Shown piece by piece: positions 21,693 to 35,094 of a DNA stretch of 64,000 bases. The notes beneath the pieces are model-generated. The model worked only from the letters and a program-made list of their open reading frames with translations. It was not told where the DNA came from and did no database searches. The stretch spans positions 2,852,001-2,916,000 of the forward strand of contig JALBUN010000023.1 of the NCBI GenBank assembly GCA_025174535.1, read 5' to 3'. Position numbers and translations under genes: made by a program. The stretch is from Cantharellus purpuraceus (taxonomy: Eukaryota > Basidiomycota > Agaricomycetes > Cantharellales > Hydnaceae). Every line of letters begins with the position of its first letter. Position 1 is the first letter of the stretch.

Positions 21693-22800
21693 TCAATTGT
21701 ACAGCTCCTTATGGAGCTGTTCAGATGAATCAGTGTCCATATGATCATCTTGATCATATGGCTCTGGAGAGGGATGGCTCTCAGCCATCCCCAACATCGT
21801 CATAGTATCCTCATCTACTTGAATGGATGAGGAGGAGGCAACCATTAATGTGGTGTCTCGATCAAGGTCATGATCTAGCTGATCATGACCCAAATGCTTG
21901 GCAAGGGAGCATTTAACAGCTTTATGGGCTCCTCAAGAGGCTCCTTGAGTCTCTTGCTTTCACTTACCAACCCGCCAGGGTTGGTTGAACACTTCTCCAG
22001 AGGCAATGTGACTAGCAAATGCCTCCAGGATAGCAGTGCAATCAGAGGTGATGCCTTCCATTTTCAGACAGTTCAGATTGGACTTGAGAGCTAGGTGTGA
22101 TTTGATATTCAAACTGGGGAATGAAGTCCCCAGTCAGGCAACTTAAAGCACATATTTGAAATCTAATAATAATTACTCTGGTGATGGGTCTCCAAGGCCA
22201 ACAGCCTTATGTGAATATGTCTGAGTCCAACGGAGACAGATGTCCAGGTTCCTATGTTGATGCTGATGCATCAATCGGAACTGGCGGCAGATGAGATTGA
22301 TGGTGACAATCAGACAGACTAAATGGAGATGTAATGGTTTCCAAATGGAGTATAGATTTCATGTGCATGGGGATCTGAGTGGATCAAGTGGGCATTAATG
22401 AATATAGTCATAACATTGAACCTGTATAAACAGTTGTCCTTGAACAACTTATCATAATCCTTATGACAAGCACTAGTGACATTGTCTTTGATGTCACAAA
22501 TCAACTGTGGCCATGCAATTCTCAAGGCTCTCTCCACTGAAGTGGTATAATTGGCTCCTATTCTGAGCCTCAATTAAGTGTGAGACATAGTCATTGCACT
22601 TTTTGCACCCATGAGGGTGATAGATGGCAGTGCCTCTGTGCCATCCATCAATCTTCCAGGTCATCTCATCTTGATGACCTTGGATCATTTCTGCAGCACT
22701 CATTGCAGGTGCTGCAGATGTGGAAGATTGTTCAACTTCCATTGGATGCTCATCTTGAGCATCCATCACCTTCTGGGAGATGACATTTTGATGGGGGTGA
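21693..22800 (-). pseudogene. Family B third ORF (B1), split by LTR A
   Basis: The first part (to 22494) reads MMDAQDEHPMEVEQ, a Ser/Ala-rich stretch, a HPHGCKKC motif and a helical segment. The end (21893-21693) reads DQLDHDLDRDTTLMV and an acidic C-terminus. An LTR A sits between. B3 has the same start at 48106 (MSSLRREMMDAQDEHPM). The frame lies downstream of the chromodomain. It is not similar to the Gy1/C third ORF. Function unknown; a short Cys motif suggests metal binding at most. Confidence 0.45.
22052..22415 (-). repeat. Truncated LTR A nested in B1
   Basis: It ends ATAGTCATAACA at 22415, the family A LTR start on the minus strand. The other end is missing and its left limit is approximate. 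Confidence 0.75.
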
Positions 22801-23357
22801 TGGTGGTTTGAAAATTCTTATTGGGAATTTCTCTCAGTGACTATGTCACATGGGCATGATGCAATTAATTATCACTTATGCCTTTCATGCTACCATGAGT
22901 AGCATGAAGATAAACTGCTCCCTATGGGAGCAATTTTCACTGCTATTGAGCTGCCTATTATCATGGCAGCTCTATTCCCTCTAGGAACTACCATTATTTG
23001 AGGTAGTTCCTCCTCTCCTTGTTGAGCTACCATCATTGATGGTAGCTCCATTTCTTCCCCCTTGAGCCCCATTAAAGCTTTGGGACTCTATCTCTCTGAG
23101 AACTACTGTCTATGAGGTAGTTCTTGCACTCAAGTCACCCCTCAAAGCTCTAAATAATTGTCTAGAGCTTCCAGATCCTTACAATGTGTAAGGTTCCCAG
23201 GTGATGTCTCCCAACATCCATAGAACTTGAAATTCAAGTTCTCTATTGCTTATCCATCAATGAGCAATGATTTCATTGATAAGCCATTCCTGCTCATTGT
23301 TGTTCCCAAAGTCATAAAATGACTTTGCTTCCCATTTTGGAAATCTGGCCTCATCAT

Positions 23358-24227
23358 TCAACACATATGATCAAATGACTGACATGGAACGTAGGTGTAA
23401 TGCCTACTAGTCAGCTCCAGTGGCAATTCCAGTGTCACTGTTGAAGCTTTATTATGGGCTTTGAGTATCTTATAGGGCCCAATAAATTTGGGCACTAGCT
23501 TGCTGGCTCTACCCTTGGGTAGAGTCAAGTTTTTCATTGAGAGGTAGACCTTGTCACCTCTCTGGAAGGTTGGACCTTCACAATGTTTCTTATTAGTATG
23601 AAATATCTGGCCAATGTGACTTTCTATGATCATGTCATGTGCCACTAGCAGGTTTATTTGAGCCTGCTGTGTGTATTGTTTGACAGTGTCATTATTCATG
23701 GGTATGCCTATTCTAGGCATATACCCATAGTTAAGCTCAAACAGAGTAAACCCTGTTGTTGAGTTTATGTTGGAGTTTAATGCAAACTCCACCATTGGAC
23801 ACTTATGTGCCCAATCTTTCTGATCACTTCATACAACTGTATGAAGTATTTGACCAATGGAATGATTTGCTTGTTCTGTCACTCCATCTGTTAGTGGATG
23901 GAACACTGTGGACATGAGGAGCTTCACTCCCATTATCCATTGTAATTCACACCAAAAGATCAATGTGAGTCTTGATCAGACACAATTGAGTCTGGTACAC
24001 TGTGAAAGGCATACAACTTCTCCAAGGAATAGCCATGCTACTCCTTTTGCTGTCACATGCATATTCATAGGTATTATATGTACCTGCAATGTGATGTGAT
24101 CTATGACTACCAGTAGGTAGTCATGGTCATTCAATTTTGGTAATGGGTCCATAAAGTCCATTCCTATTGATTGCCAGGGCCACTCTGGCACTGGCAGACT
24201 GTGAAGAAGCCTCATGGGTTTCTTCAT
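23358..24227 (-). pseudogene. Family B integrase remnant (B1)
   Basis: It reads LHSLPVPEWPWQSIGMDFMD (first Asp of the catalytic triad), [15 protein letters not shown], and after a gap MVEFALNSNINSTTGFTLFE with the C-terminal GDKVYLSMKNLTLPKGRASK. Upstream zinc finger, RT and RNase H are deleted. Several stops are present. Confidence 0.8.
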
Positions 24228-24321
24228 AGCTTTTGGGAAAGACTGTATGGTGGGTAGTGTGTTATTAGAGTTACCCCTTTGGCATCATCTACTATGCCAC
24301 TACTCCCTTTTTGTGGGGAGT

Positions 24322-24730
24322 TTATACCCATGATGGGGTATGGGGAACATCTATATGGTGCTCTTTGTTGGTGGGGACTTCCTCAGTTCCCATTATGATC
24401 CAACCTTGGCCATCAAAGTCCAGGCATATTTGTAGCTTCTGTAGGAATGAGGTTCTGAGTATTACATCGTAATACTCAACATTGGTGACATTGAAGTATT
24501 CTTTGATGTCCAGGCTACCAAATCTTATGGTAGCATGAGTACCATAGTTTATGGTACTTCTGCTCCCAATGTATGCCAGTTGCAGTGGGATGGGTTGCTC
24601 CAGTGCAAAGGTTTTCATGCCTGTCACACATGTGAATTCAGGGGGTATCATTATCCCCTCACTCCCACTGTCTAATAGACAGTGAGCAATAGTCCTGCCA
24701 ATCTCCCAATACCTGGAGATCGTTTTATTA
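24322..24730 (-). pseudogene. Family B retropepsin (B1)
   Basis: The minus strand gives LLDSG (with a stop after it), MIPPEFTCVTGMKTFALEQP, GTHATIRFGSLDIKEYFNV and YYDVILRTSFLQKLQICLDF. In B3 the equivalent box is YYDVILGTPFL. The aspartic protease would cut Gag-Pol; this copy is broken. Confidence 0.75.
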
Positions 24731-25268
24731 TTTATGCATGGCCTATTGGGTCATGCTGTCAACTTCTGTTGGCTCTTATGATTATGCATAGGTTCAGCCA
24801 ACTTGTCGATGCTGACAGCAGCTATATGTAGCTGTCATGGTTCCCTGTTTATCATGGATCCTTTTGTATTGCAGAAATGCACCATGCATGCACATTTTGG
24901 TAGAATTTGATCACTTGGTCAAATTCATATTGTATTAGAGTGATACATTGGCATCACCTCCTCTTTAGGAGTGTCATCCTGATTGTCCCATTCATATGGG
25001 ACAACATCTTTGTTCCATTCATCAGCTACTTCTATAGCTGGTGCTTTCTCTTCTGGATGGTCCTTTGAATCATCCATTGCTCCTTCATGTTCTCCCTCTA
25101 TCAGGGAGAACTCATCTACATTGTCCTCCACTATGTGTGAGGACATGTCCTTCCAGACTGCTGCAGACCTTATGTTGCCCTTTAATTTGGGGCAGCTAGA
25201 TCACATGTGGCCTGTCTGGCCACATTTATAGCATACAATGTTACTAGTAACATTGTTAGATCGGTCAC

Positions 25269-26003
25269 TGTTGTGAATGTAAATAATTGCCTTGCTGGAA
25301 AGTCATGAGGAGTAGAAGTTGAATAGAGGAAGGGGGGACGATGGGAATTAAGTGTATGCATGGTTGAATTGAAGATATGCTTTAGAAGTATCTTCATATG
25401 AGGTTTGATGAGATTTGGTGAGGTCCTCAATTGACAATTTTCATAGGCAGCAGGAGCAGATAACTTGAATTTGAGTGTATTGCTCAATATAAAATCAGCC
25501 AGTGGTTGTATGGCTTCGTAATTCAAGATTCAAATATAGTATGTGAAATTCTAATAGAATATGCAAAACTTGTAGAAAGATGCATTCGTTCTGGAGTTAT
25601 TCCAGAGACAAATAGTCCCAGACACACAGATAGAATCAGTGAGAGATAATTACTCCAGTCAATTCAAGTGCAATACAGGAGTGATTTATACATGATAATT
25701 AATCACATGTAATGATGAAATGGTTTGTAAGTGTCCTGGGCAATGACAGAATAGATGAGATGTGATGATGTGTGGGGGGGTGTCTATGATGCAAAGAATG
25801 ATGAAATAAAAGATAAGAAATTGCCCAGGCAGCTCTGGAACTCACAGGGGCTTTGCCTGTTCCCTATATCATCTCCTTAATTGTTTCTCTTCACCCCCTT
25901 TGCCTCTCCAATACTCCTGAGCCTCCTATATGCTCCTGTCACCTTTAATTCTATTCTCCCCTCCTCCTCCTTTCTCTCCAGAGGTCCAGCAGCTAGAACA
26001 ACA
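25269..26003. repeat. Solo LTR D, copy 1
   Basis: This 735-bp LTR begins TGTTGTGAATG and ends GAACAACA. The target duplication GTCAC is at 25264-25268 and 26004-26008. It interrupts the B1 gag; B2 and B3 lack it at the same place. No internal D element sequence is present. Confidence 0.9.
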
Positions 26004-26594
26004 GTCACTACCTACATGAGTCAGTGGTTTCAATTGATAATTATTAGCATTAAATCCAGAGCCACCACTATGGGGTTCCAGCCTTGGCACACTCACTTGT
26101 TGCAAGTGCATATTGGGAGCCATGTACACATGTCCATGGGGCATAGGTCAGCTTCCTGCATTGGCTACACCAGTAGTTCTACAGACTACTGGTCTATGAG
26201 CTGAGGAGGACATGTTTATCATGCTCTCTGGGCATCACATACCATGATGGTATCACATTGCCTCTTTTATTATTCAAGCAGTCTCATATAACTGCTTGTT
26301 GCTGCTAAATTTAGCATTGAAGCCCTTCTTGAGGACTTCTTGTCTCAAAGGTTCATGCATTGCTGTCACAAACCTCTTCCTGAAATGTGTACACATCTGG
26401 CAGCCTTATCATGTGGCCCACATACTTATTTAGATTGTTCATTAATTCATGAATGGTCTTTTGATTCTGCATCACAGAGTCAAATTTATTTGACACATGA
26501 TGATGTGTCAGCATGTGTAGAAATCTACACTGCAATCCTTGGATTGCAGTCTCCAGGGTCCAGTCTTGGACTGCTCTGTTGTAGTGTTCTACAT

Positions 26595-27344
26595 TGTTGT
26601 TCCAGCTGCCAGACTTCTGGGGAGAAAGAAGAGGAAAGGGAGATTAGAGGGGACAGGGGAGGAACAGGAGCATATAGGAGGCTCAGGAGGTTTGGAGGGG
26701 TGAAGGGGGTAAAGGAGGATGGTTACAGGAATGGGATAGGGGACAGGAGAAGCCCCTGTGAGTTCCAGAACTTCCTGGACATTATTTCACTTTTATTTTC
26801 ATCATTTCATCATCATGGACACTTCCCCCTATCATCATCTCATCATCCATCCCATCATTGACTCAGGACATTCACGAATGACTTCATTCATTCATAGGAC
26901 TTAGTATCATATATAAATCACATCTGTAATGCACTTGAAAATAGAGAGTAATTATCTCTCACATATTCTGTCTGTGTGTCTGAATCTATTTGTATCTGGA
27001 ATAACTCCAGAACGAACATGTATTTCTATTAGCTTTTACATATCCTATTAGAATATTGCATATCCCACTTGAATCTTGAATTACGAAGCCATATAATCAC
27101 TGCCTACGTTTTTATTAAGCATTTACTTCAAATTGAATCACCTACTCCTGCTACCTGCTGAATTAGCTTGTATCCAGACGAGGACTTATCCAAATCACTC
27201 CAAACTTCACACAAAGATACTATTCAAGCTTATCTATCACACGAATGTGCATACATCGTGTTACCACCACTGCTCCATTTTCTATTTGACTTCTGCTTGT
27301 CACTACAACCCAGCAAGGCAATTATTCACATCATTTATATAACA
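26595..27344. repeat. Solo LTR D, copy 2 (opposite orientation)
   Basis: This 750-bp LTR begins TGTTGTTCC and ends ATAACA. The target duplication TACAT is at 26590-26594 and 27345-27349. It is the inverted relative of 25269-26003, about 590 bp away. Confidence 0.9.
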
Positions 27345-28911
27345 TACATTTTTGTAGAACCATTCCTGGGCCTCACCTTTAAGGCAAGTGTCTAAGTACA
27401 ACAGCTGAAACTTTGTATGTGATGGCCCAAGAAGATTATTCATCTTCAGCCATCATAGCATTCCTGCTACAAAGATCTTGAACTCTTTGAGATCTGCACC
27501 TCCTGAGTATTGCTCAGGGGGTGACACCTTTATGCCAGCTTTGGCAAGTACAGACTTCTCTGGGTCTGTATCTTTGTTATCAACTATGGCTACTCATACC
27601 ATGCAAGTAATACTATTGATAGGATCAATTGTGTCCAATTGATCCAGGATTCCTTGACCTTCTAAGGTCAATGGTGTGGATTGCTCCCAGTGATGAGGAG
27701 CATCCTCTTGAGGGACCCATTGGGTATCTTGCTGCTCATGGCAGGTGTCCCCTGAGGGACCTACTGCTCATATGTGCTGATAACTATTCAGTGCATTTCA
27801 CGACTGTTGATTTAGGTCGACAGTGACATTGAGCTCCTGTTGAAGCTGCTGCTCTCGTTAGAGTTGGCAGAGCTCCTGTTCCACATGTTTAGCCTTCCGT
27901 TCAAGGGCTAATCTATGTTTTTGAGAAGCCTCAGCTTCTTGCTGTTTCCATCGCTCAATCTCTTGATTGAGCTCATGATCTAGATTGGGGAGTTTCCTCC
28001 TCAATCTGTATCAGTAATCCTCGCCTTACAGGGATTGCTGGATTTCTGATTCCCTCCAATGGGGGGACCTTGTTTCTTCTATCCAACCAATCACTCTGTT
28101 GGATCCTCTCACTCCAGGGAGATCTAGACTCTCCAGATTCAGATTCTTATCAATGCAACTTGCATCACCCAGAGCTTTCTTGGAGCAATTTTATCATCAT
28201 TCCCAGCTCTGTGATCTGCTGTCCCATAGTGGTGGCAGCATGTTCTGCTATGGCAACCATTTTGGCTGCCTGAGCACTAGCTTCACTAATGCTCTTCATC
28301 TCATGCTGATTGCACATGAGTTACTTGGTCAATCTTGTGATTGACTGGTTTTACACTGCTCTGTGCTGTGTAATGCCCTAGTAGAAGTATTGCTACTTCT
28401 ACTTGTGCCCATCTTGTGATTATGTTCCTTTCCTTTAGGAACGTTGGAGGCAGTTAATGACTGTCTCCTTCTTTCTTCTCTTATCAAAGAACCACTCAAT
28501 GAGGGGTTCTTGTTTGACAGATGATCTATTGTATGATTGTACATGTGATCTCATGACTGTGATGACTCTCTCCTAGAGTCTTCCTTATGAGAAGTCCCTA
28601 CAACTTCTCTAGGATCTAGCTCCCCTTCATAGGAGCTTCTACTGCTGGCTATGCACCACCGTTCATTGTTTATGATGTCCTGGGCACTGCCAACACAACT
28701 CACTCTACTTCCAGTCATCATTATGATGACTCTTTCTCTTCTGCTTCTGTAGACTAACTAAGTTAGTCTACTAGTTGCTCACTTGTGTGAGTGACTGGGG
28801 GGAGTTGGTATATGTCTGTACACCAGCAACAGCCAGTTTTCTATCACTGGCTAGAAAACTTCAGTAATGAGGAAGAATCAACTGATTCTTTCCTATGGAA
28901 GTTCAAAAATG

Positions 28912-29118
28912 TGTAAGAGTTGTGACTTAGTTCACACTGACAGAACTCAACCAAATTTATTGGTTGTGCTATGTGCAATATGGTGTGGTTAAAATCTAAG
29001 TTTCTTTCTAACTACATGTGGACCCACACATATACTTGGGTCCACTGATTATATAATAACTGTATATATGCACCCCATGGGTGCATATAGCTACCAAGAA
29101 AGCAGCATTCCTTAAGGG
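28912..29118 (-). repeat. Family B 5' LTR (B1), truncated
   Basis: It starts TGTAAGAG at 28912 (the LTR end on the element strand) and is cut at 29118 by a family A fragment; about 65 bp are missing. Confidence 0.8.
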
Positions 29119-29483
29119 CACCTTGACCATTTGTGCATGTTTGGAGTTGGCAGTGGATTGTGGCATTGGGGTAGAAGTGAGTGTGGCAGTTCAAATATAC
29201 TGTTACACACTGGGTCTGATGGGGGGGGGGGGATCTTTGGGGTTGGAGTCAGAGTTGGGGTAAGGTCATGGTGGTCAGAATGGACTCGGCTTCAACTTAT
29301 GGCAATGGAGTATGCCTTAGATAGTTTAGGATCGGACTTAGGACCTAGACGTGATTCAATATTCAAACTGGGGAATGAAGTCCCCAGTGGTACAACTTAA
29401 ATATATATTTGAAATCTAATAATAATTACTTCAGTTAATGGGTCTCCAAGGCTGGTGGCCATACATGAGTATGTCTGAGTCTG
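29119..29483 (-). pseudogene. Family A fragment A3: gag start and partial LTR
   Basis: On the minus strand the family A LTR part lies at 29201-29483 and the gag start region (the complement of CCACTGCCAATTCCAAACATGC) at 29119-29175. It is truncated on both sides and contains a run of about 12 G at 29221. The LTR end lies directly against family B integrase sequence. Confidence 0.75.
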
Positions 29484-32105
29484 TTCACACCAAAAGATAG
29501 ATGTGAATTTCAAATCTTGATCAGACACAATTGAGTCTGGTACACCATGAAGGTGTACAACTTCTTTAAGGAATAGCCATGCTACTCCTTTTGCTGTTAC
29601 ACACATGTTCGTAGGTATTATATGTACCTGCAATGTGAAGCGATCTATGACTACCAGTAGGTAATCATCATAGTCATTTGATTTTGGTAATGGACCCATT
29701 AAGTCCATACCTATCAATTGCCAGGGCTGTTCCAGTACTGACAAGCTATGAAGAAGCCCTGTGGGTTTCTTTGTACTGTCTTTATTCATTTGGCACTTTG
29801 TGCATGAAGTGCAGAATGGTTTGACATCGGTGGTCATGCCTGACCACCAGTACAACCATCAAATGTAATTCACAGTCTTTAGTTGACCAAAATGGCCAAC
29901 TACTTGGTGTGCATGGTTGACTATTATCTCGACCAGCCTCCTCCCCTTCAGGAACACTGAGCAGGGTATACAGATGATATTGCATTTGTATATATTTTTG
30001 GTCCATATTAGACCATCATGCACATCAAATCGTGCATGCTCTTTAGGTGCTTCCAGCACCTTACAAAGGACAGTATCCTTTCTACATGTGCCTTGTACAA
30101 TCTGCATGAGGTTGATCCCATGCTTGACATGGGATTGCAATGGTGTTCCATCATCATCTGATGACATCACTCCAACATCCTCTATTTCTTTAGAGGAATT
30201 AGAATCATCATTCAATGATTCTGTTTGAACATTGAGTGCTTCAGCTTCTAGCACTCTGTTCTCTTTTTTCTCAAGCAGTCACCTTTGGGTGACTGCTGCT
30301 GTCCTGATCTCAACAAATCATTCCATGGGGAGCAGTTCTCCTTCAGGGTCGAGATGTACATCTGCACTCACATAGATGTAGTTGGGATGACTCTCTGTTG
30401 GGAAGTCATCAGCATAGTAGCGCAATAGACAATCCGCTACTTTGTTCTCTACCCCATCTATATGCAGGGTGGTGAAGTTGAAATGGGATAGGAACTCCCA
30501 CCACCTAATCTGTCTAGGAGACAGGTTCTTTTGGGTCTCAAAGTATTCAAGACCCTTGTGGTTGGTTACTAGGATGAACTTTCATCCTAGTAGCTTATCT
30601 TCACATCTCATTAGGGCTTCAAGCACAGCTATAGTCTCGTGCTTGTGGGTCTTATAGTGCTGTTTTGCAGCACTAAATTTCTTGGATAGGAATCTGGCAG
30701 GCTGACAGGTCTGCCAATCTTTTCCTTGTCCATAGACAGCTCTGACTCCAGTTTTGGAGCCATCAGTAATGACCCAAATAGTATTGGGGTTATTGACATT
30801 GATGGGATTCAATATTGGAGCCCTACATGCTAGGAGCTTGATGCTTTTGAAGCATTTCTCCAGCAGCGGTGTCCATAAGAATGGACGATTATTATGAGTA
30901 CAGCCCAATAAAGGGGTTGTGTATGCAGTTATGTCTGGCATATAGTGCACCAGATACTGCACTAGTCCAAGAAAATGTTGGACTTTGTGGTATGACCTAG
31001 GTCATCTCCATTCTCGTATTCACTGCATTTTATCAGCATCTGCATGCATGCCTTGGTCATCTATTAGGTGACCAAGGCAATCCATACTCATTGATTATAG
31101 ATTGATCTTATCCTTGCTCAGGAACATATGTGCTTTCCTGAGCTCAGTGAACACCATCTCTAGGTGGTGTTCATGCTCTCATATAGTACAAGAGTACACA
31201 AATATGTCATCCAGATATACATGGATGAATCTTCTGATATAGTCTCAGAAGATGGCAGTCATGAGCTGCTGAAATGTCAAGGGGGCATTGCAGTCCCTTG
31301 CTGCATGACTTGACTGACAAATGTCCCCAAGATGGTTGCAAATGCTGTCTTGGGTATATCCATTGGCCTGATGCGTATCTGTTTGTATGCCTCAGACATA
31401 TTGAGTTTAGATTGATATGTACAGCAGGCAACATCATGTCTAATGTTGTCCTGATCAGTGAAGGGCATTACATCCTTCACCATATTATCATTCTGTTCAT
31501 GCAAGTCAAACATGGTGCAGAGCTTCCTATTTTTCTTGGGAATGCATAGCATTGGTACAGCCTGCCGGGCTGTAGCCAATACCCACCATTTAGCAATGGT
31601 GTATCACAGAACTTTCTCTGAAAGTTCTGCTTGGTAGTGCTCTGGACACTTAGGCAAGCAATAATGTATTTGCCTGTCAGGATCCATGAGATTAATCTCA
31701 TGGTTAACTTCTCTAAATGGGGGAAGTTCTAAGGGTATGCTGCTGAGTAGGTCAGCATACTTTTCTTTCCATTGATCCCTCAACTGAGGGATCTGACCAG
31801 CCATGTAAGTGGTTGATCCTTCACAAGACAAAGCTATTCACCTTGTGCTCTTATTTGGATCCTCCATTGGGGGGTCCTTTACTGAGTCTAGTCCTTCTTT
31901 TAGGAAGGACTGCGTTGTGGGTAGCTCATGTTTAGAGTTACCCCCTTGTCATCATTTATTAACACCAACACTCTTTCTTTGTATTGAGTTTATACCCTGT
32001 GATGGGGTACGAAGAGCATTGGTATTATGCTCTTCATTGGTGGGGACTTCTTCAGTTCCCATCATGATTCAGCCTGGGCCATTAAAGTCCAGGCATATTC
32101 CTAGT
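29484..32105 (-). repeat. 2.6-kb inverted duplication, left arm
   Basis: The partner is 43670-46290. Paired positions sum to 75774-75776, so only a few small indels separate them. The 126-residue RNase H frame is identical in both, as are in-frame stops. Beyond 32105 similarity drops to the normal level for family B. Confidence 0.9.
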
Positions 32106-33896
32106 TTTTGTAGGAATGGGGTACCAAGCATTACATCGTAATACTCAATGTTGGTGACATCAAAATATTCTTCAATGTCTCAATTACCAAACTTTATGGT
32201 AGTGTGAGTACCATAATTTATGGTACTCCTGCTCCCAACACATGCTAATTGCAGTGTGATGGGTTGCTCTAGTGTGAAGGTTTTCATACCTTTCACACGT
32301 GTGAATTCAGGGGATATCATTATCCCCTTGCTCCCACTGTCTAATAGACAGTGAGCTAGTGTTCCACCAATCTCCCAATACCCAGAGATTGTTTTATTAA
32401 TTATGCATGGCCTATTAGGTCATGCTGTCAACTTCTGTCTGCTCCTATGATTATACATAGGTTCAGCTGATCTGTTGACACTGACAGCATCTATATGCAG
32501 CTGTTGTGATTCCCTGCTTCTTGGGAATCTTGTTGCCCTACAGAAATGCACTGCATAGGTGTGTTTCAGTGGAATTCGATCATTGGGTCAAATTTGTATT
32601 GCATTAGAGCGATACATTGGCATAGCCTCCTCTTCAGAGGTGTCATCTTGGTTGTCCCATTCATATGAGGCAATCTCCTCATTCCATTCTTCAGCTACTT
32701 CTATGGCTAGCGTTTTTTCCTCTAGATGGTCCTTGGGATCATCCATTTCTTCTTCATGTTCTCCCTCTATCAGGGAGAACCTGTCTACATTGTCCTCCAC
32801 TATGTGTGAGGACACATCCTTTTGAACCACAGCTGACCTTACATTGCCCTTTAGTTTGGGGCAGCTGAGTTGCATGTGACCTGTCTGGCCACATTTGTAG
32901 CACACAACATTACTGGTAATGTTGTTCTATTGATCACCACTTGCATGTGCTGGTGGCTTTGATTGATAATTACCCTTAAAGGGGTAATTGTTGGAATTGA
33001 ACCCAGAGCCTCCACTATGGGGTTCCAGCCTTGGTGCACTTGCTTGTTGTGAGTGTGTATTGGGAGCTGTATACACACATCCATGGGGTGTGGGTTGACT
33101 CCCTGCATTCATCATACCAGTAGTTCTCTTGACTACTGGTCTATGGATTGAGGAGGACATGTTAGTCACATTCTCCAGGCATTGCATACCATGGTGGTAT
33201 TGTGTCACTTCCTCTATCATTCAAGCAGTTTCGTACAACTTCTCAATACTGCTAAATTTGGCATTGAAACCCTTATTGAGGACTTCTTGTCTCAGAGGTT
33301 CACACATTGCGGTTATGATCCTCTTCCTGTACGTGTATGTGTCCAGTGGCATTATCATGCAGCCCACATACTTATCAATTGTTTATTAATTGGTGAACAA
33401 CCCTTTGACCCTCCATTACAGAGTCAAATTTATTTGATGCATGATGATGCATCAGGGTGTGTAGGAATCTATGCTGCAATCCTTGGATTGCAGTTTCCAG
33501 GGTCCAGTCTTGGACTGCCCTGTTGTAGTGTACTACATTCCTGTAGAACCATTCCTGGGCCTCACCTTTAAGGTGAGTGCCTAAGTACAATAGCCGAAAC
33601 TTTGTACTTGATGGCCCTAGGAGATTGTTCATCTTCAGCCATCATAGCATACCTGCTACAAAGATCTCAAACTCTTCGAGATCCGTGCCTCCTGCATATT
33701 GCTCAGGAGGCAATACCTTACACCTTGGCAAGTACAGACTTCTCTGGGTCTGTATCTCTATTATCAACTATGGCTACTCGCACCATGTGAGTAATGCCAT
33801 TGATAGGATCAATTGTATCCAATTGATCCAGTATGCTTTGACCTTTTAGGGTCAATGGCACTGATTGTTCCCTGTTATGGGGAACATCTTCTTGAT
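29484..33896 (-). pseudogene. Ty3/gypsy family B, copy B2 (integrase to gag)
   Basis: Minus-strand order: gag helices (33632-33375, LKGEAQEWFYRNVVHYNRAV), zinc knuckle CYKCGQTGHMQLSC (about 32900), acidic linker, protease (about 32390-32110), RT (31831-31207, LCTMFDLHEQND), RNase H (30962-30582, TIWVITDGSKTGVRAVYGQG), and an integrase part (29855-29490, WWSGMTTDVKPFCTSCTKCQ). It has many stops. Both ends are truncated: within gag at 33896 and within integrase at 29484. Bases 29484-32105 are an almost exact inverted copy of 43670-46290. Confidence 0.85.
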
Positions 33897-34329
33897 GTTA
33901 TGATTTATGAGTTGGATGCCTTGCTGGGTCCAAAGTCAAGTAGAGGTTGGATGGGAGGTGTATATATGCATGTTTGTAGATTGTGTAAGTGTCCTATGGC
34001 CTTGTGGATGTTACCAATGGATATATATAAATGAGAAGCAATCAGATCATTTGAGATATTGACAAAACTTGAAGAAACACAGAAGATATGATAAAAACAA
34101 TGATTTTGCTTTCAGATATGGCAACCCATCAAACAGGGTTGGAGAGGCTAAAACTCTTGTTCTTTTCATTGCTAGCTAGGCTTGTTTTATACAAGCTATA
34201 CATATATAGAGTCTGTATGAGCATTATTGAGCTGAAGGGATAATGGGAAAATAAATGAGCATAAAAACAAATGAAGGGTGATCCCCTAACCTCTACCTCC
34301 TAACCTACTTACCCATTTGAGGTTGGGTC
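33897..34329. other. Unassigned AT-rich segment, possible LTR
   Basis: It begins TGTTATGATTTATG right at the B2 break and contains TATATATAAATGAGAAG and TATACATATATAGAG. No second copy is in the window and no gene is seen. Its right end GGGTC is the target of LTR D copy 3. Confidence 0.35.
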
Positions 34330-35094
34330 TGTTATTTGGAAGTGAGTCCAATATGAATTTTCAGACTTACCTCTGGGGGGAATAGAGCTGGGGAGAAAGG
34401 AGGAGAGAGGGACAGGGGGACAGGAGCATATAGGAGGCTCAGGAGGTTTGGAGGGGTGAAGGGGGTGAAAGGGAACAGTTAAATGAATGTTATAGGGAAC
34501 AGGGGAAGCCCCTGTGAGTTCCAGGCCATTCTGGACATTCCATTATTTTTTATTTTCATCATCTCCTCATCACAGACTATCCCCTCCATCATCACTTCAT
34601 CACATATTCTATCATTGGGCTAGAACATTTATGAAGGACTTTTACATTCATGAGGCCCCTTATCATGTATAAATTATGCTTTTATTTCCCTTGAACAATT
34701 CAAAGTAATTATCTCTCATCATTCTTGTCTGTGTTTAAACTATTCGTATCTGGAATAACTCCAGAACAAACACGTATTTCTACTATATTTTGCATATTCT
34801 ATTATAATATTGCACACTCCATCCAAATACTTAATTATGAAGCCATAATGTCACTGGCTATTTTCCTATTGAGCATTTACTCATATCTGAGTCACCCGCT
34901 CCTGCTGCTTGCTTAAATTATCAATATCTAGATAAAGACTCAACCAAATTACTTCAAATTTCGTGGGAAGATACTATTCAACTGTATCTTCCATTTGACT
35001 ATGCATATGCCTAGTTCCCATCACTCCCTCAGTCACTATTCGACATCTACTCTTCACTCCCCCACAGCAAGGTGATTTTACACTTTTCTCAACA
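34330..35094. repeat. Solo LTR D, copy 3
   Basis: This 765-bp LTR begins TGTTATTTGG and ends CTCAACA. The target duplication GGGTC is at 34325-34329 and 35095-35099. Orientation is as in copy 2. It inserted in the coiled-coil gene copy 4. Confidence 0.9.

Larger units (their letters stand above)
24925..28590 (-). pseudogene. Family B gag (B1), interrupted by two solo LTRs
   Basis: On the minus strand it starts near 28590 (HTIDHLSNKNPSLSGSLIRE) and runs through the helical Gag (LKGEAQEWFYRN core, disrupted here). It continues to the zinc-knuckle region at about 25230 and the acidic tail SSHIVEDNVDEFSLIEGEHE at 25146-24925. Two D-type solo LTRs split it. Stops and frameshifts are frequent. Confidence 0.75.
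21382..29118 (-). mobile_element. Ty3/gypsy family B, copy B1 (internally deleted)
   Basis: The minus-strand element has its 3' LTR at 21382-21655 and a truncated 5' LTR at 28912-29118. Order on the minus strand is gag (about 28590 to 24925), protease (24651 to 24322), integrase (24227 to 23358) and a third ORF (about 22800 to 21693). RT and RNase H are deleted between 24322 and 24227. Three LTRs are nested in it: family A at 22052-22415, and D at 25269 and 26595. The sequence is full of short inverted repeats. Confidence 0.85.

Noticed and set aside
26340..26861. A 173-residue plus-strand frame
   Set aside because: It spans antisense family B gag and the start of a solo LTR D; no independent support.
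29219..29232. G-quadruplex or regulatory G-run in the A3 LTR
   Set aside because: It is a single G homopolymer of about 12, absent from other LTR A copies, likely slippage or a sequencing effect.
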